A stretch of DNA of 64,000 bases. Source: Sutterella sp047777475 (GTDB taxonomy: Bacteria; Pseudomonadota; Gammaproteobacteria; Burkholderiales; Burkholderiaceae_F). Below are positions 49,276 through 56,262 of this stretch, piece by piece. Location: the NCBI GenBank assembly GCA_047777475.1, contig JBKEET010000003.1:363524-427523 (forward strand). The letters are read 5' to 3'. The number at the start of each line of letters is the position of its first letter. Position 1 is the stretch's first letter. Made by a program: the position numbers and the translations under genes. The notes under the pieces were generated by a model. The model worked only from the letters and a program-made list of their open reading frames with translations, was not told where the DNA came from and made no database searches.

Positions 49276-50664
49276 ATGATTCCTGTAATAGTTGCGGCAG
49301 TCGTAACGATCATTGCGGGCTGGATGCTCATCAAGCGCTACCAGACCCAGATGGTCCTCCTCATTGCCGGCCTCGTGATTATTTACGTCTCAATCCTCTG
49401 CGGCGTCGACTCCTTCCTTCCGAAGGGCGCCAAGCCCACCGGATTCATCGGCTTTGACCCGCTCGCGCTGATCGAAGCCGTTTCCAAGAAAGAGCTGACC
49501 AGCGTCGGCCTGATCATCATGGTGTCCGGCGGCTTCGCCGGCTACATGTCCCAGATCGGCGCCTCGAACGCCCTGGTCCGCCTGGTTGCCGAGCCGCTCA
49601 AGAAGATCAGCAGCCCGTACCTGCTCCTCGCCGTCGCTTACATCCTCGGCCAGTGCATCAACCTCGTCATTGTGTCGGCCGCCGGCCTCACGATGCTGCT
49701 CTTGGTGAGCTTCTACCCGATTCTCACCCGCATCGGCGTGTCGCGGGCCGCCGCGGCATCGACGCTGGTCTGCTCCTGCGGCATTGCCGCGGGCCCGCTC
49801 TTCGGCACCCAGCAGCTGGCCGCCAAGCTCGCCGGCATGGACCCGACCGCTTATTACGTCGAGTACCAGCTGATCTGCGCCGTGCCGGCCGTGATCGCCA
49901 TCGCCGTGTCGCTGTTCTTCGTCCAGAAGTACTTTGACAAGCGCAACGACGACGTCTACGGCGAGGACAACCTCATGGGCGACGCGAAGGCCCAGAAGAA
50001 GGGTGAGGAGCGTCAGTGCCCGTCCTGGTACGCCGTCTTCCCGTTCGTGCCGATCGTGCTGCTCTTCGTCTTCTCGAAGTTCGGCATTTCCTCCGTCAAG
50101 CTCAACGTGGTCACCGCGCTGTTCCTGACCTGGTTCGCCGTGATGATCATTGAGCTCATCCGCCGCCGCGAGGTCAACGCCGTCTTCAAGGACGCCGTGG
50201 TCCTCTTCAAGAAGATGGGCCAGATGTTCGGCGGCATCGTGGCGCTGGTGATCTGCGCCGAAGTGTTCGCCACTTCGCTGCGCGCTTCCGGCCTCATCCA
50301 GTCGATCATCGACGTGGCTTACAAGACCGGCTTCGGCGTCAACGGCATGACCGGCGTGCTCACCGGCCTGGTCGGCGTCGTCACGGCCCTGACGGGTTCC
50401 GGCGTGGGCGCCTTCGCCTCGTTCGGCTCGCTCGCCAACGACGTGCACAACAGCCTGGGCGGCAGCCTTCCTGCCATGCTCGTTCCGATGCACCTCGCTT
50501 CGTCCGTGTTCCGCTCCATGAGCCCGGTTGCGGGCTGCGTGATCGCTGCGGCCGCGGCCGCCGGCGTGAGCCCGATGGGCATCTGCCGCCGCACGTGCAT
50601 TCCGCTCTGCATCGGCTTCGTCGTGATCTATGCGATGAACCTGATCTTCAACGTGGCTGCCTGA
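49276..50664 (+). CDS. DcuC-family C4-dicarboxylate transporter
   Basis: A 462-residue inner-membrane carrier with about twelve hydrophobic segments. VSGGFAGYMSQIGASNALVR, the conserved GGFAxYM stretch, CSCGIAAGPLFGTQQLAAKL and ALTGSGVGAFASFGSLAND fit the DcuC branch, which exchanges or exports succinate, fumarate and malate in anaerobic growth. A long loop with KAQKKGEERQCPSW divides the protein. The gene is 72 bp ahead of the first SGNH hydrolase gene and probably co-transcribed with it. The substrate and transport direction are inferred from the family. Confidence 0.85.
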   Translation: MIPVIVAAVVTIIAGWMLIKRYQTQMVLLIAGLVIIYVSILCGVDSFLPKGAKPTGFIGFDPLALIEAVSKKELTSVGLIIMVSGGFAGYMSQIGASNALVRLVAEPLKKISSPYLLLAVAYILGQCINLVIVSAAGLTMLLLVSFYPILTRIGVSRAAAASTLVCSCGIAAGPLFGTQQLAAKLAGMDPTAYYVEYQLICAVPAVIAIAVSLFFVQKYFDKRNDDVYGEDNLMGDAKAQKKGEERQCPSWYAVFPFVPIVLLFVFSKFGISSVKLNVVTALFLTWFAVMIIELIRRREVNAVFKDAVVLFKKMGQMFGGIVALVICAEVFATSLRASGLIQSIIDVAYKTGFGVNGMTGVLTGLVGVVTALTGSGVGAFASFGSLANDVHNSLGGSLPAMLVPMHLASSVFRSMSPVAGCVIAAAAAAGVSPMGICRRTCIPLCIGFVVIYAMNLIFNVAA

Positions 50665-50693
50665 CAGCCGCTTAACCAATAAGAAGGAAAAAC

Positions 50694-50723
50694 GGCCGCC
50701 GGATAAAGACCGATCCGGCGGCC
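50694..50723 (+). other. Hairpin between the dcuC-like gene and SGNH hydrolase 1
   Basis: GGCCGCCGGAT pairs perfectly with ATCCGGCGGCC around an 8-base loop. No T-run follows. It ends 3 bp before the GGAG ribosome site of the next gene, so it probably adjusts expression or protects the mRNA end. Confidence 0.65.
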
Positions 50724-50736
50724 ATCCGGAGCTCAG

Positions 50737-51531
50737 ATGGAAAATAAAGTTTTTGGAACTGACTACACCGTCAAGCCTTTGGCAACGGAGTTCAAGAACC
50801 CCGTCAAGAAAGTGCTCCTGGTCGGCAATTCATTCATGTATTTCAACTGCGGCGTGAACGCCATGATTGCGGGCCTGGCCAAGAGCAAGGGTCGCACGGT
50901 CATCATGACGCTGGCGGCGATCAGCGGCGCGAGCCTCTACTGGCACGACGTCAGGAGCTACCTCCGCCCCAACGGCCTGAGAAGCTACGCCTTCTCAAGC
51001 GACGGGAAAAACACGCTTGAATTCATCAAGTACCCCGACGGCAGGATCTTTGATGCCGTGGTGCTTGAGGACTCGTCCCAGGGGCCGATTCATCCCGAGC
51101 TGAGCAAGCTCTTCGCCGCTTCGGTCGCCAAGCACGTTGCCGACATCCGCGCCGTCGGCTCCGAGCCCATGCTCATGATGACCTGGGCTTACAAGAACCG
51201 TCCCGAGATGACCCGGCAGCTTGCTGATGCCATCACCTCGGAGGCCAACAAGCACCGCGTGCCGGTGGCTCCCTGCGGACTGGCTTTCGCCAGGGCGCAG
51301 CGCGAGCTCCCCGGCGTCGATCTGATCCGCACCGACAACCGCCATCCGACGGTGCCGGGCACCTACCTGGAGGCGTGCGTCTTTTATGCAGGCTTCTTCA
51401 AGGAAACGCCGGAAGGTTCGGATTTCTTCGGCAAGTACAGCGACGTGTCCGTCAACAGGGAGACGGGCGAGGCGCTGCAGCGCGTGGCTTGGGAGAGTGT
51501 CTGTGACTTCAACGGCTGGGATGCGCGCTAG
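50737..51531 (+). CDS. SGNH hydrolase paralogue 1, no export signal
   Basis: A 264-residue protein of the SGNH/GDSL hydrolase type, resembling DUF4886-like proteins. Block I is VLLVGNSFMYFNCGV (Ser32), a Gly-Ser loop is ISGASLYWH (about 63-71), the strand FDAVVLEDSSQG sits at about 105-115, and block V is TDNRHPTVPGTY with Asp200 and His203. The frame closes upstream at 50704, so there is no signal peptide; it should be cytosolic, unlike its two paralogues at 52804 and 53705. It shares the ends AW-x-S/T-V and F/Y-GW with them. Substrate unknown; an ester or acetyl group is likely. Confidence 0.75.
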   Translation: MENKVFGTDYTVKPLATEFKNPVKKVLLVGNSFMYFNCGVNAMIAGLAKSKGRTVIMTLAAISGASLYWHDVRSYLRPNGLRSYAFSSDGKNTLEFIKYPDGRIFDAVVLEDSSQGPIHPELSKLFAASVAKHVADIRAVGSEPMLMMTWAYKNRPEMTRQLADAITSEANKHRVPVAPCGLAFARAQRELPGVDLIRTDNRHPTVPGTYLEACVFYAGFFKETPEGSDFFGKYSDVSVNRETGEALQRVAWESVCDFNGWDAR

Positions 51532-51561
51532 CGCACGGGCCGCAGGCACTCCTTTTGAGGG

Positions 51562-51599
51562 CTCCGCCGCCTGATCTCCTTCGGGCGGCGGAGTTTTTT
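51562..51599 (+). terminator. Terminator after SGNH hydrolase 1
   Basis: CTCCGCCGCC (51562-51571) pairs with GGCGGCGGAG (51584-51593), followed by six T. It ends the dcuC-SGNH1 unit before the convergent LysR gene. Confidence 0.88.
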
Positions 51600-51629
51600 C
51601 TGTGCGAAGCGGGGGCTTTCCCCGCCCGC

Positions 51630-52532
51630 TCACGCCATCGAGTGCCAGTCGTAGGCGTCCGCTTCCTGGTGCAGCGCCGTGATCATCTGCATGGCGATGC
51701 GCGTGAGGGGCACGTTCTTCGGGTAGATGAGGTTGTAGTGTCCGATCACCGGGCCGCAGGGGATCGGGATGATCGAGAGCCACTCGCGGTACTTGCGGAT
51801 CTGCACGGCGGAGAGCAGGGCGATGAAGCCCTGCTCCTTGATGAGCGGGATGCCGACGAGGTGGCTTCTCGTGTCGAGGCCCTGGCGCACGGTGAGCCCG
51901 GCGAAATTCGGGTTCTTGCGGCGGCAGATCTGCAGCTCGCCGGTGACCCACCAGCGCGCGTCCTTCAGCTCAGCGAAGCTTTTCGCGTTTTCGAGCGGAT
52001 GGCCCTTGGCGCAGCAGATCTTGAACGGGCAGTCGAAGAGGTGCTCGACCTTGAATTCGGAGAAGCTTGCCTCCGCGTCGGCGTTGCCGATCGCCATGTC
52101 GAGGACGCCGTGGCGCAGCAGCTGGATGTTCTGCCCGATCGGGTTGTCGTCGACGTGGACCTGCAGCTGGGGGTAGCGGTTCATGAGCAGGTTGACGGCG
52201 CGCGGGAAGATCGAGTTGCCGGTGATCGGCGAAATGCCGACCGAAAGGTGCATGTCGCCCCGGCCCGTGAGCTCCTGCGCCTCCTCGATGGCGCGGTCGA
52301 GCTCGGAAAGGACCGAGCCGATGTGCGCGGCGAATATCTCGCCCGCCTTGGTGAACGTGATGCCCTGGCGGCCGCGCACGACGAGCGGGACCTTCACCGT
52401 CTCCTCGAGCTCGCGGATGGTGCGCGAGAGCGATGGCTGCGGGATGCCGTTGGCCTTGGCCGCGGCATTGATGGAACCGTACTTCGCTACGGTGAGCAGC
52501 GATTCGAGCTGCTGGATCTTCGGCTTTCTCAC
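51630..52532 (-). CDS. LysR-type transcriptional regulator
   Basis: A 300-residue LysR regulator. The N-terminal winged helix-turn-helix is clear (LESLLTVAKYGSINAAAKAN then IPQPSLSRTIRELEETV, about 8-45), followed by a linker helix and a two-lobed effector domain. It is convergent with SGNH hydrolase 1 and divergent from SGNH hydrolase 2, with a 271-bp shared upstream region. LysR regulators usually control the divergent neighbour and respond to a pathway metabolite, so regulation of the hydrolase/dicarboxylate cluster is the natural guess, not shown. Confidence 0.92.
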   Translation of the reverse strand: MRKPKIQQLESLLTVAKYGSINAAAKANGIPQPSLSRTIRELEETVKVPLVVRGRQGITFTKAGEIFAAHIGSVLSELDRAIEEAQELTGRGDMHLSVGISPITGNSIFPRAVNLLMNRYPQLQVHVDDNPIGQNIQLLRHGVLDMAIGNADAEASFSEFKVEHLFDCPFKICCAKGHPLENAKSFAELKDARWWVTGELQICRRKNPNFAGLTVRQGLDTRSHLVGIPLIKEQGFIALLSAVQIRKYREWLSIIPIPCGPVIGHYNLIYPKNVPLTRIAMQMITALHQEADAYDWHSMA

Positions 52533-52803
52533 GGCTTTTGCCTCCTCTCCTCATTATCCATTTAGTGAATAATACATTATCTTTTTATATTTTTTAAAAA
52601 ACAATACTGTAAATATAATCAAGTTTATGGCGGAAATGCGTTTTTCTTCGGCTGTTCGGACATGAGCCTCCCGCATTTCCGACAGGGCGGCGCGCCGGCC
52701 CGGGGCCTGCTCGCGACGGGAAGGCTTCGGGCGCCGCCGTTTTCGCGGCCGCACTACCGACTGACGGTGCGGCCGCTCTTTTCATTTGAAGGAGTTAACG
52801 GGT
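52533..52803. promoter_or_regulatory. Divergent control region of LysR and SGNH hydrolase 2
   Basis: The first 100 bp beside the LysR start are very AT-rich, against a GC-rich genome. TTATATTT (52585-52592) and AAATATAA (52611-52618) form an inverted repeat, and ATAATACATTAT lies at 52570-52581. Both are candidate LysR operators. The right half (52640-52744) is GC-rich with no gene, followed by the hairpin at 52745-52782. Confidence 0.45.
52745..52782 (+). terminator. Terminator-like hairpin just ahead of SGNH hydrolase 2
   Basis: GCGGCCGCAC (52745-52754) pairs perfectly with GTGCGGCCGC (52767-52776) and is followed by TCTTTT. It is only 21 bp before the start codon of the next gene and oriented with it. 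It could be a leader attenuator or end a short RNA. Confidence 0.6.
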
Positions 52804-53637
52804 ATGGCAGAGCACAAACTGCTGAAGCTTGCCGTTGCGGCCGCGTGCTGCGCCGGCTGCTTCGGTGCCGCGGCGGGCGGGGTGCAGCCCGCCGTCAGGG
52901 ATCTCGGGATGACGCCCAAGACCATTCTGATCGTGGGCAATTCCTACATGTATTACAACTGCGGCCTCAACGGCTACCTGCGCGGGCTGATCCGCCAGAA
53001 GGCCGATCCGAAGGTGAAGACCCGCATCGCGGCGATCGGCCGCTCGAACATGAGTCAGCAGCCGCTTGAGGAATACCTCGACAACAACCTGCTCGAAAGC
53101 CATCAGGCCAAGTACGGCAAGCTCGATCCCCGCCTCATGGAAAAGGAGCTCAAGAAGCGCGAGAGCTACGAGCTCGTCATCATGCAGGCGAGCAACCGCG
53201 GCACGGACGACCAGCTGCGCGACGAGCACTACGTGAAGATCCACGCCGATGCGATCCGCAGGGCAGGCGGCACGCCGGCGCTGCTCATGACCTGGGTCCA
53301 GCACAAGAAGAACGCCCCCGCGATGTCGCTCGTCGCCGATCACGTGACCAAGATCGCGAACGACAACAAGATGATGGTGTTCCCCGTCGGCCTGGCGTTT
53401 GAGGCCGCCGAGAAGGCCTATCCGGACGTCAAGTTCATCATGCCCGACAACACGCACCCGACGGCCGTCGGCTCCTATCTGATGGCCATGACCGTGTATG
53501 CGTCGATCTATCACCGCGATCCGTCCGACGCGACGGGCTTCGCGGGCGGCTGCGAGAAGCCGCTCGAGCCCGCGATGCGCGCCAGGATGGCCAAGGTCGC
53601 CTGGGACACCGTCCGGTCCTGGTACGGCTGGAAGTAA
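52804..53637 (+). CDS. SGNH hydrolase paralogue 2, exported
   Basis: A 277-residue SGNH-type hydrolase. A hydrophobic signal covers residues 6-25 (LLKLAVAAACCAGCFGAAA); the Cys-rich end could be a poor lipobox or a Sec cleavage site. Block I is LIVGNSYMYYNCGLNGYLRG (Ser47), the strand YELVIMQASNRG follows at about 122, and block V is PDNTHPTAVGSYL with Asp215 and His218. It ends in SWYGWK, similar to paralogue 3. The ATG at 52804 follows GGAG at 52791. It precedes paralogue 3 by 67 bp. Substrate unknown. Confidence 0.75.
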   Translation: MAEHKLLKLAVAAACCAGCFGAAAGGVQPAVRDLGMTPKTILIVGNSYMYYNCGLNGYLRGLIRQKADPKVKTRIAAIGRSNMSQQPLEEYLDNNLLESHQAKYGKLDPRLMEKELKKRESYELVIMQASNRGTDDQLRDEHYVKIHADAIRRAGGTPALLMTWVQHKKNAPAMSLVADHVTKIANDNKMMVFPVGLAFEAAEKAYPDVKFIMPDNTHPTAVGSYLMAMTVYASIYHRDPSDATGFAGGCEKPLEPAMRARMAKVAWDTVRSWYGWK

Positions 53638-53704
53638 GCAGGCCCCCCAGCTTGCTGCAATGAGCCCCCCGGCTTTGTTCCCTTTTCACTATGGAGAAAC
53701 AGCT

Positions 53705-54508
53705 ATGAAATTTGCCACTTCCCTTCTTGCGGCCGCCGTGCTCGGCCTTTCGGTCTCCGCGGCGGGCGCCGCGGGCCTTGTCAACACCGTCCAGCCCAAG
53801 GTCACGCAGCTTCAGAACGTGCCCAAGACCGGCCTTTACGTCGGCAACTCCTTCACGTACTACAACTGCGGCGTCAACGGCTACGTGCGCGGCTTCACCA
53901 AGGAAGAAAAGCGGGACTGGGTCGCCCGCATGATCACGATTTCGGCCGGGCGCCTGAGCTGGCACCCGGTGGCCGAGTACCTCAAGCCGCGTCCCCAGGA
54001 CAGCTACGACAAGCACTCTCCGAAGTTCGACGTCGTGTTCCTGCAGCCGCAGTCGATCGAGCCGATCAATGAGAAGAACGGCGCCAAGGCGACCTTCCAG
54101 GAGTATCTCGGCAAGCACGTCGCCACGGTCCGCGCCGCCGGCAGCGAGCCTGCGGTTATCATTGCCTGGGCCAGGCAGGATCACCCCGAGCAGTACCAGA
54201 AGCTCGCCGATGCGACGATCACTGAAGCCAACAAGCACAACATCCTTGCCGTGCCGGTCGGCCCCGCGTTCGTCGAGAGCCTCAAGGGCAGGCCCGACCT
54301 GATCCTGCACGCGCCCGACAAGAAGCATCCGAGCGCCGCGGGCTCCTACCTCTACGGTGCCGTCGTCTATTCGACGATCTTTAAGAAGTCTCCCGAGGGC
54401 TTCAAGTTCCTCGGCGGCTGCGAGAAGCCGCTCAAGCCGGCCGACGCGAAATATCTGCAGCAGGTGGCCTGGAAGACGGTCACGCAGTTCTACGGCTGGA
54501 ACAAGTAA
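53705..54508 (+). CDS. SGNH hydrolase paralogue 3, exported
   Basis: A 267-residue SGNH-type hydrolase with a clean Sec signal peptide (1-23, cleavage near SAAGAAG). Block I is LYVGNSFTYYNCGVNGYVRG (Ser49), the strand FDVVFLQPQSIEP lies at about 108, and block V is PDKKHPSAAGSYLYG with Asp205 and His208. GGCEKPLKPADAKYLQQVAW near the end is shared with paralogue 2, so 2 and 3 are the closer pair. It is co-oriented with paralogue 2 and ends at a terminator. Substrate unknown. Confidence 0.76.
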   Translation: MKFATSLLAAAVLGLSVSAAGAAGLVNTVQPKVTQLQNVPKTGLYVGNSFTYYNCGVNGYVRGFTKEEKRDWVARMITISAGRLSWHPVAEYLKPRPQDSYDKHSPKFDVVFLQPQSIEPINEKNGAKATFQEYLGKHVATVRAAGSEPAVIIAWARQDHPEQYQKLADATITEANKHNILAVPVGPAFVESLKGRPDLILHAPDKKHPSAAGSYLYGAVVYSTIFKKSPEGFKFLGGCEKPLKPADAKYLQQVAWKTVTQFYGWNK

Positions 54509-54562
54509 GCCGGCGGCTGCTTTGCAAAGGCTCTAGCCTCCTCCTTGAGTCGGAGGTCGGGG

Positions 54563-54603
54563 GTTCGGCGCAGGCGGGGTCAACACCTGCGCCGAACTTT
54601 TCT
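54563..54603 (+). terminator. Terminator after SGNH hydrolase 3
   Basis: GTTCGGCGCAGG (54563-54574) pairs with CCTGCGCCGAAC (54586-54597), followed by TTTTCTC. Confidence 0.85.
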
Positions 54604-54612
54604 CTTTTCCTC

Positions 54613-54651
54613 AAAAAAGCCTCCCGGGCGTCTTCGGCGCCGGGAGGCTTT
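54613..54651 (-). terminator. Distal terminator-like hairpin downstream of hpf
   Basis: AAAGCCTCCCGG and CCGGGAGGCTTT form a 12-bp stem. On the minus strand it is followed by a run of T (A6 at 54613-54618 on the plus strand), so it backs up the terminator at 54672-54702. Confidence 0.65.
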
Positions 54652-54671
54652 CCCGCGTTTTCCGCACATAC

Positions 54672-54702
54672 AAAAAGCGCCGGAAAATCGTTTTTCCGGC
54701 GC
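54672..54702 (-). terminator. Terminator of hpf
   Basis: GCGCCGGAAAA (54677-54687) pairs with TTTTCCGGCGC (54692-54702). On the minus strand the stem is followed by a run of T, fitting the end of hpf. Confidence 0.75.
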
Positions 54703-54749
54703 CGTGTCGGCGCGGAGCGCTGCGGCGCTCCGCTTCTTTCACCGTCTCC

Positions 54750-55064
54750 TTACTTGGTGCGGCGGTCTTCGATCTTGTCGGCGGCTTCCTTGATGGAGCG
54801 GCGGATCGTGTCGAAGGCCTCGTTCAAGGCGAGCATCACGTCCTGGTTGGTGCGGCTCGCGCGAAGGTTCTGGCCCGAAGAAACCAGGTCGACGCTGACG
54901 GTGAAGGCACCGAGGGTCTGGTGGCCCTCCTGCGTGACCGTCACTTTGCATGCACCGAGACGATCGTCAAAACGGCTCAGCGCGTCGACTTTTTCTTTAA
55001 CTGCGGCTTCTACGGCGGGAGAACGGTTGATGCCGTGGAACACAATTTGCAAAGATTGGGTCAT
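54750..55064 (-). CDS. hpf: Ribosome hibernation promoting factor, short form
   Basis: HPF binds the 30S subunit and helps make inactive ribosome dimers in stationary phase. The 104-residue product is the short form (no C-terminal dimerisation domain). It starts MTQSLQIVFHGINRSPAVEAAV and has the conserved helices and VTQEGHQTLGAFTVSVDLV. The ATG at 55064 follows AGAGAGG; a GTG at 55070 is also possible. It stands alone here, not beside rpoN as in many relatives. Confidence 0.9.
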   Translation of the reverse strand: MTQSLQIVFHGINRSPAVEAAVKEKVDALSRFDDRLGACKVTVTQEGHQTLGAFTVSVDLVSSGQNLRASRTNQDVMLALNEAFDTIRRSIKEAADKIEDRRTK

Positions 55065-55187
55065 AAACACCTCTCTTTTTGTTTTGTTATCTTAATTCGC
55101 TAGTCGGGCAGTCGTTTAAATCTTCCGCCCGTACTTCAAGTGTATAACCAATCGGGCCATTCGGCACATCTTCCCGTGGTTATCACT

Positions 55188-55193
55188 TAAAAT
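55188..55193 (+). promoter_or_regulatory. Candidate -10 element for the repeat-protein gene
   Basis: TAAAAT at 55188-55193 lies 130 bp before the start at 55323. No -35 is clear. Confidence 0.35.
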
Positions 55194-55322
55194 GGCGGCC
55201 ACGGCGCGCGAGGCTCCCGCATGAACGCCACTGAGGCGCATTCCGCAAAAAGAGCGCTGCCCGAAGCACCGCGCTCCAAAAAATATATCTTTCAAAGCAT
55301 TCTTTTTTCAAGCAATATCAGC

Positions 55323-56042
55323 ATGGATCGCAAACCCTGGAACAACAACGGCCCGCATCGGGCTTCTTTTGGCAGCGACCGCCGCGACGGCGAGCGCTTT
55401 TCCGACCGCGGCCCGCGCCGCTTCGACCGCTCCGACCGCCGCGACTTCGGCGAGAAGCGCGACTTCGGCGGCAAGCGCGACTTCGGCGAGAAGCGTGACT
55501 TCGGCGAAAAGCGCGATTTCGGCGAGCGCCGCGGCTTCGGCGAGCGCCGCAGCTTCGGTGAGCGCCGCGGCTTCGGCGGCGGCCGCCAGCGCCGCTTCGA
55601 CGGCAATTTCCGCCGCGAGGACTTCGGCGTCCGCTCCGGCCCGCGCGCCCGCGCCGCCGAGACCCGCCGCTTCGCCGACCGCAGCGAATTCGCCAAGAAC
55701 GCCGTCGTGCGCCTTGACAGCGACGTCGCCGATTACTTTGAGAGCGCCGAGGCCGTCAACAATGCGCTGCGCATGCTGATTTCCGCCTCTCGCCTGGTGC
55801 GCCGCCCCGAACCGGCCGCGCCCGCCGTCAAGCCCGAGACCGCCGAGGCCGTCTTCACGGACGTCGACCGCGTCGACGACGTGGAAGAGGAGAACTACGG
55901 CGAAGGCAGCGAAGCTGCGGAAACCGCCGAGGCCCCTGCGGCCGAAGAGGCTCCCGAAGCCGCCGGGGCCGAAGAAAAGGCCGGTGAGGCCGAAGCCGAA
56001 GAGGCCGAGGCCGTCGAGGCTGCGGACAAGAAGTCCGAATAA
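55323..56042 (+). CDS. Disordered protein with RDFGEK hexapeptide repeats
   Basis: A 239-residue protein with no recognised catalytic domain. After a short N-terminus, about residues 31-85 are a tandem array of six-residue units (RDFGEK, RDFGGK, RDFGER, RGFGER, RSFGER), ending in a Gly/Arg-rich part. A short ordered stretch follows (AVVRLDSDVADYFESAEAVNNALRMLISAS, about 127-156). The last 80 residues are acidic and Ala/Glu-rich. The FG and RG repeats with a basic-then-acidic layout suggest an RNA-binding or condensate-forming protein; this is inference. The ATG at 55323 is preferred over an upstream start at 55221. Confidence 0.7.
   Translation: MDRKPWNNNGPHRASFGSDRRDGERFSDRGPRRFDRSDRRDFGEKRDFGGKRDFGEKRDFGEKRDFGERRGFGERRSFGERRGFGGGRQRRFDGNFRREDFGVRSGPRARAAETRRFADRSEFAKNAVVRLDSDVADYFESAEAVNNALRMLISASRLVRRPEPAAPAVKPETAEAVFTDVDRVDDVEEENYGEGSEAAETAEAPAAEEAPEAAGAEEKAGEAEAEEAEAVEAADKKSE
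55431..55580 (+). repeat. Tandem 18-bp coding repeat
   Basis: About eight imperfect copies of an 18-bp unit of the type CGCGACTTCGGCGAGAAG encode the RDFGEK array. Such an array is prone to copy-number change. Confidence 0.75.
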
Positions 56043-56262
56043 GGCCTGAAAGGGCGCGGGCGCACGCTGCGCCCGCCCCGGTGCCCGAAAGCCGCCAGAG
56101 AGCGCAGCGATGCGCTTTTTGACGGCTTTTTTACATCCCTGTTCTGCATTTTTGGATAAACTGTCTGCGCTTGGGCCGTCTTGTGCGGACGGCTGTTTTG
56201 ACTGCGCCGCGAGGGTTTCGGCTGCAAGAGCCCCGCGGCGCCGAGGCAGGAGGATTTTCAGC

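Noticed and set aside
48942..54749. Possible genomic island integrated at tRNA-Glu
   Set aside because: No integrase, transposase or repeat of the tRNA 3' end was seen; a 3' tRNA neighbour alone is not enough.
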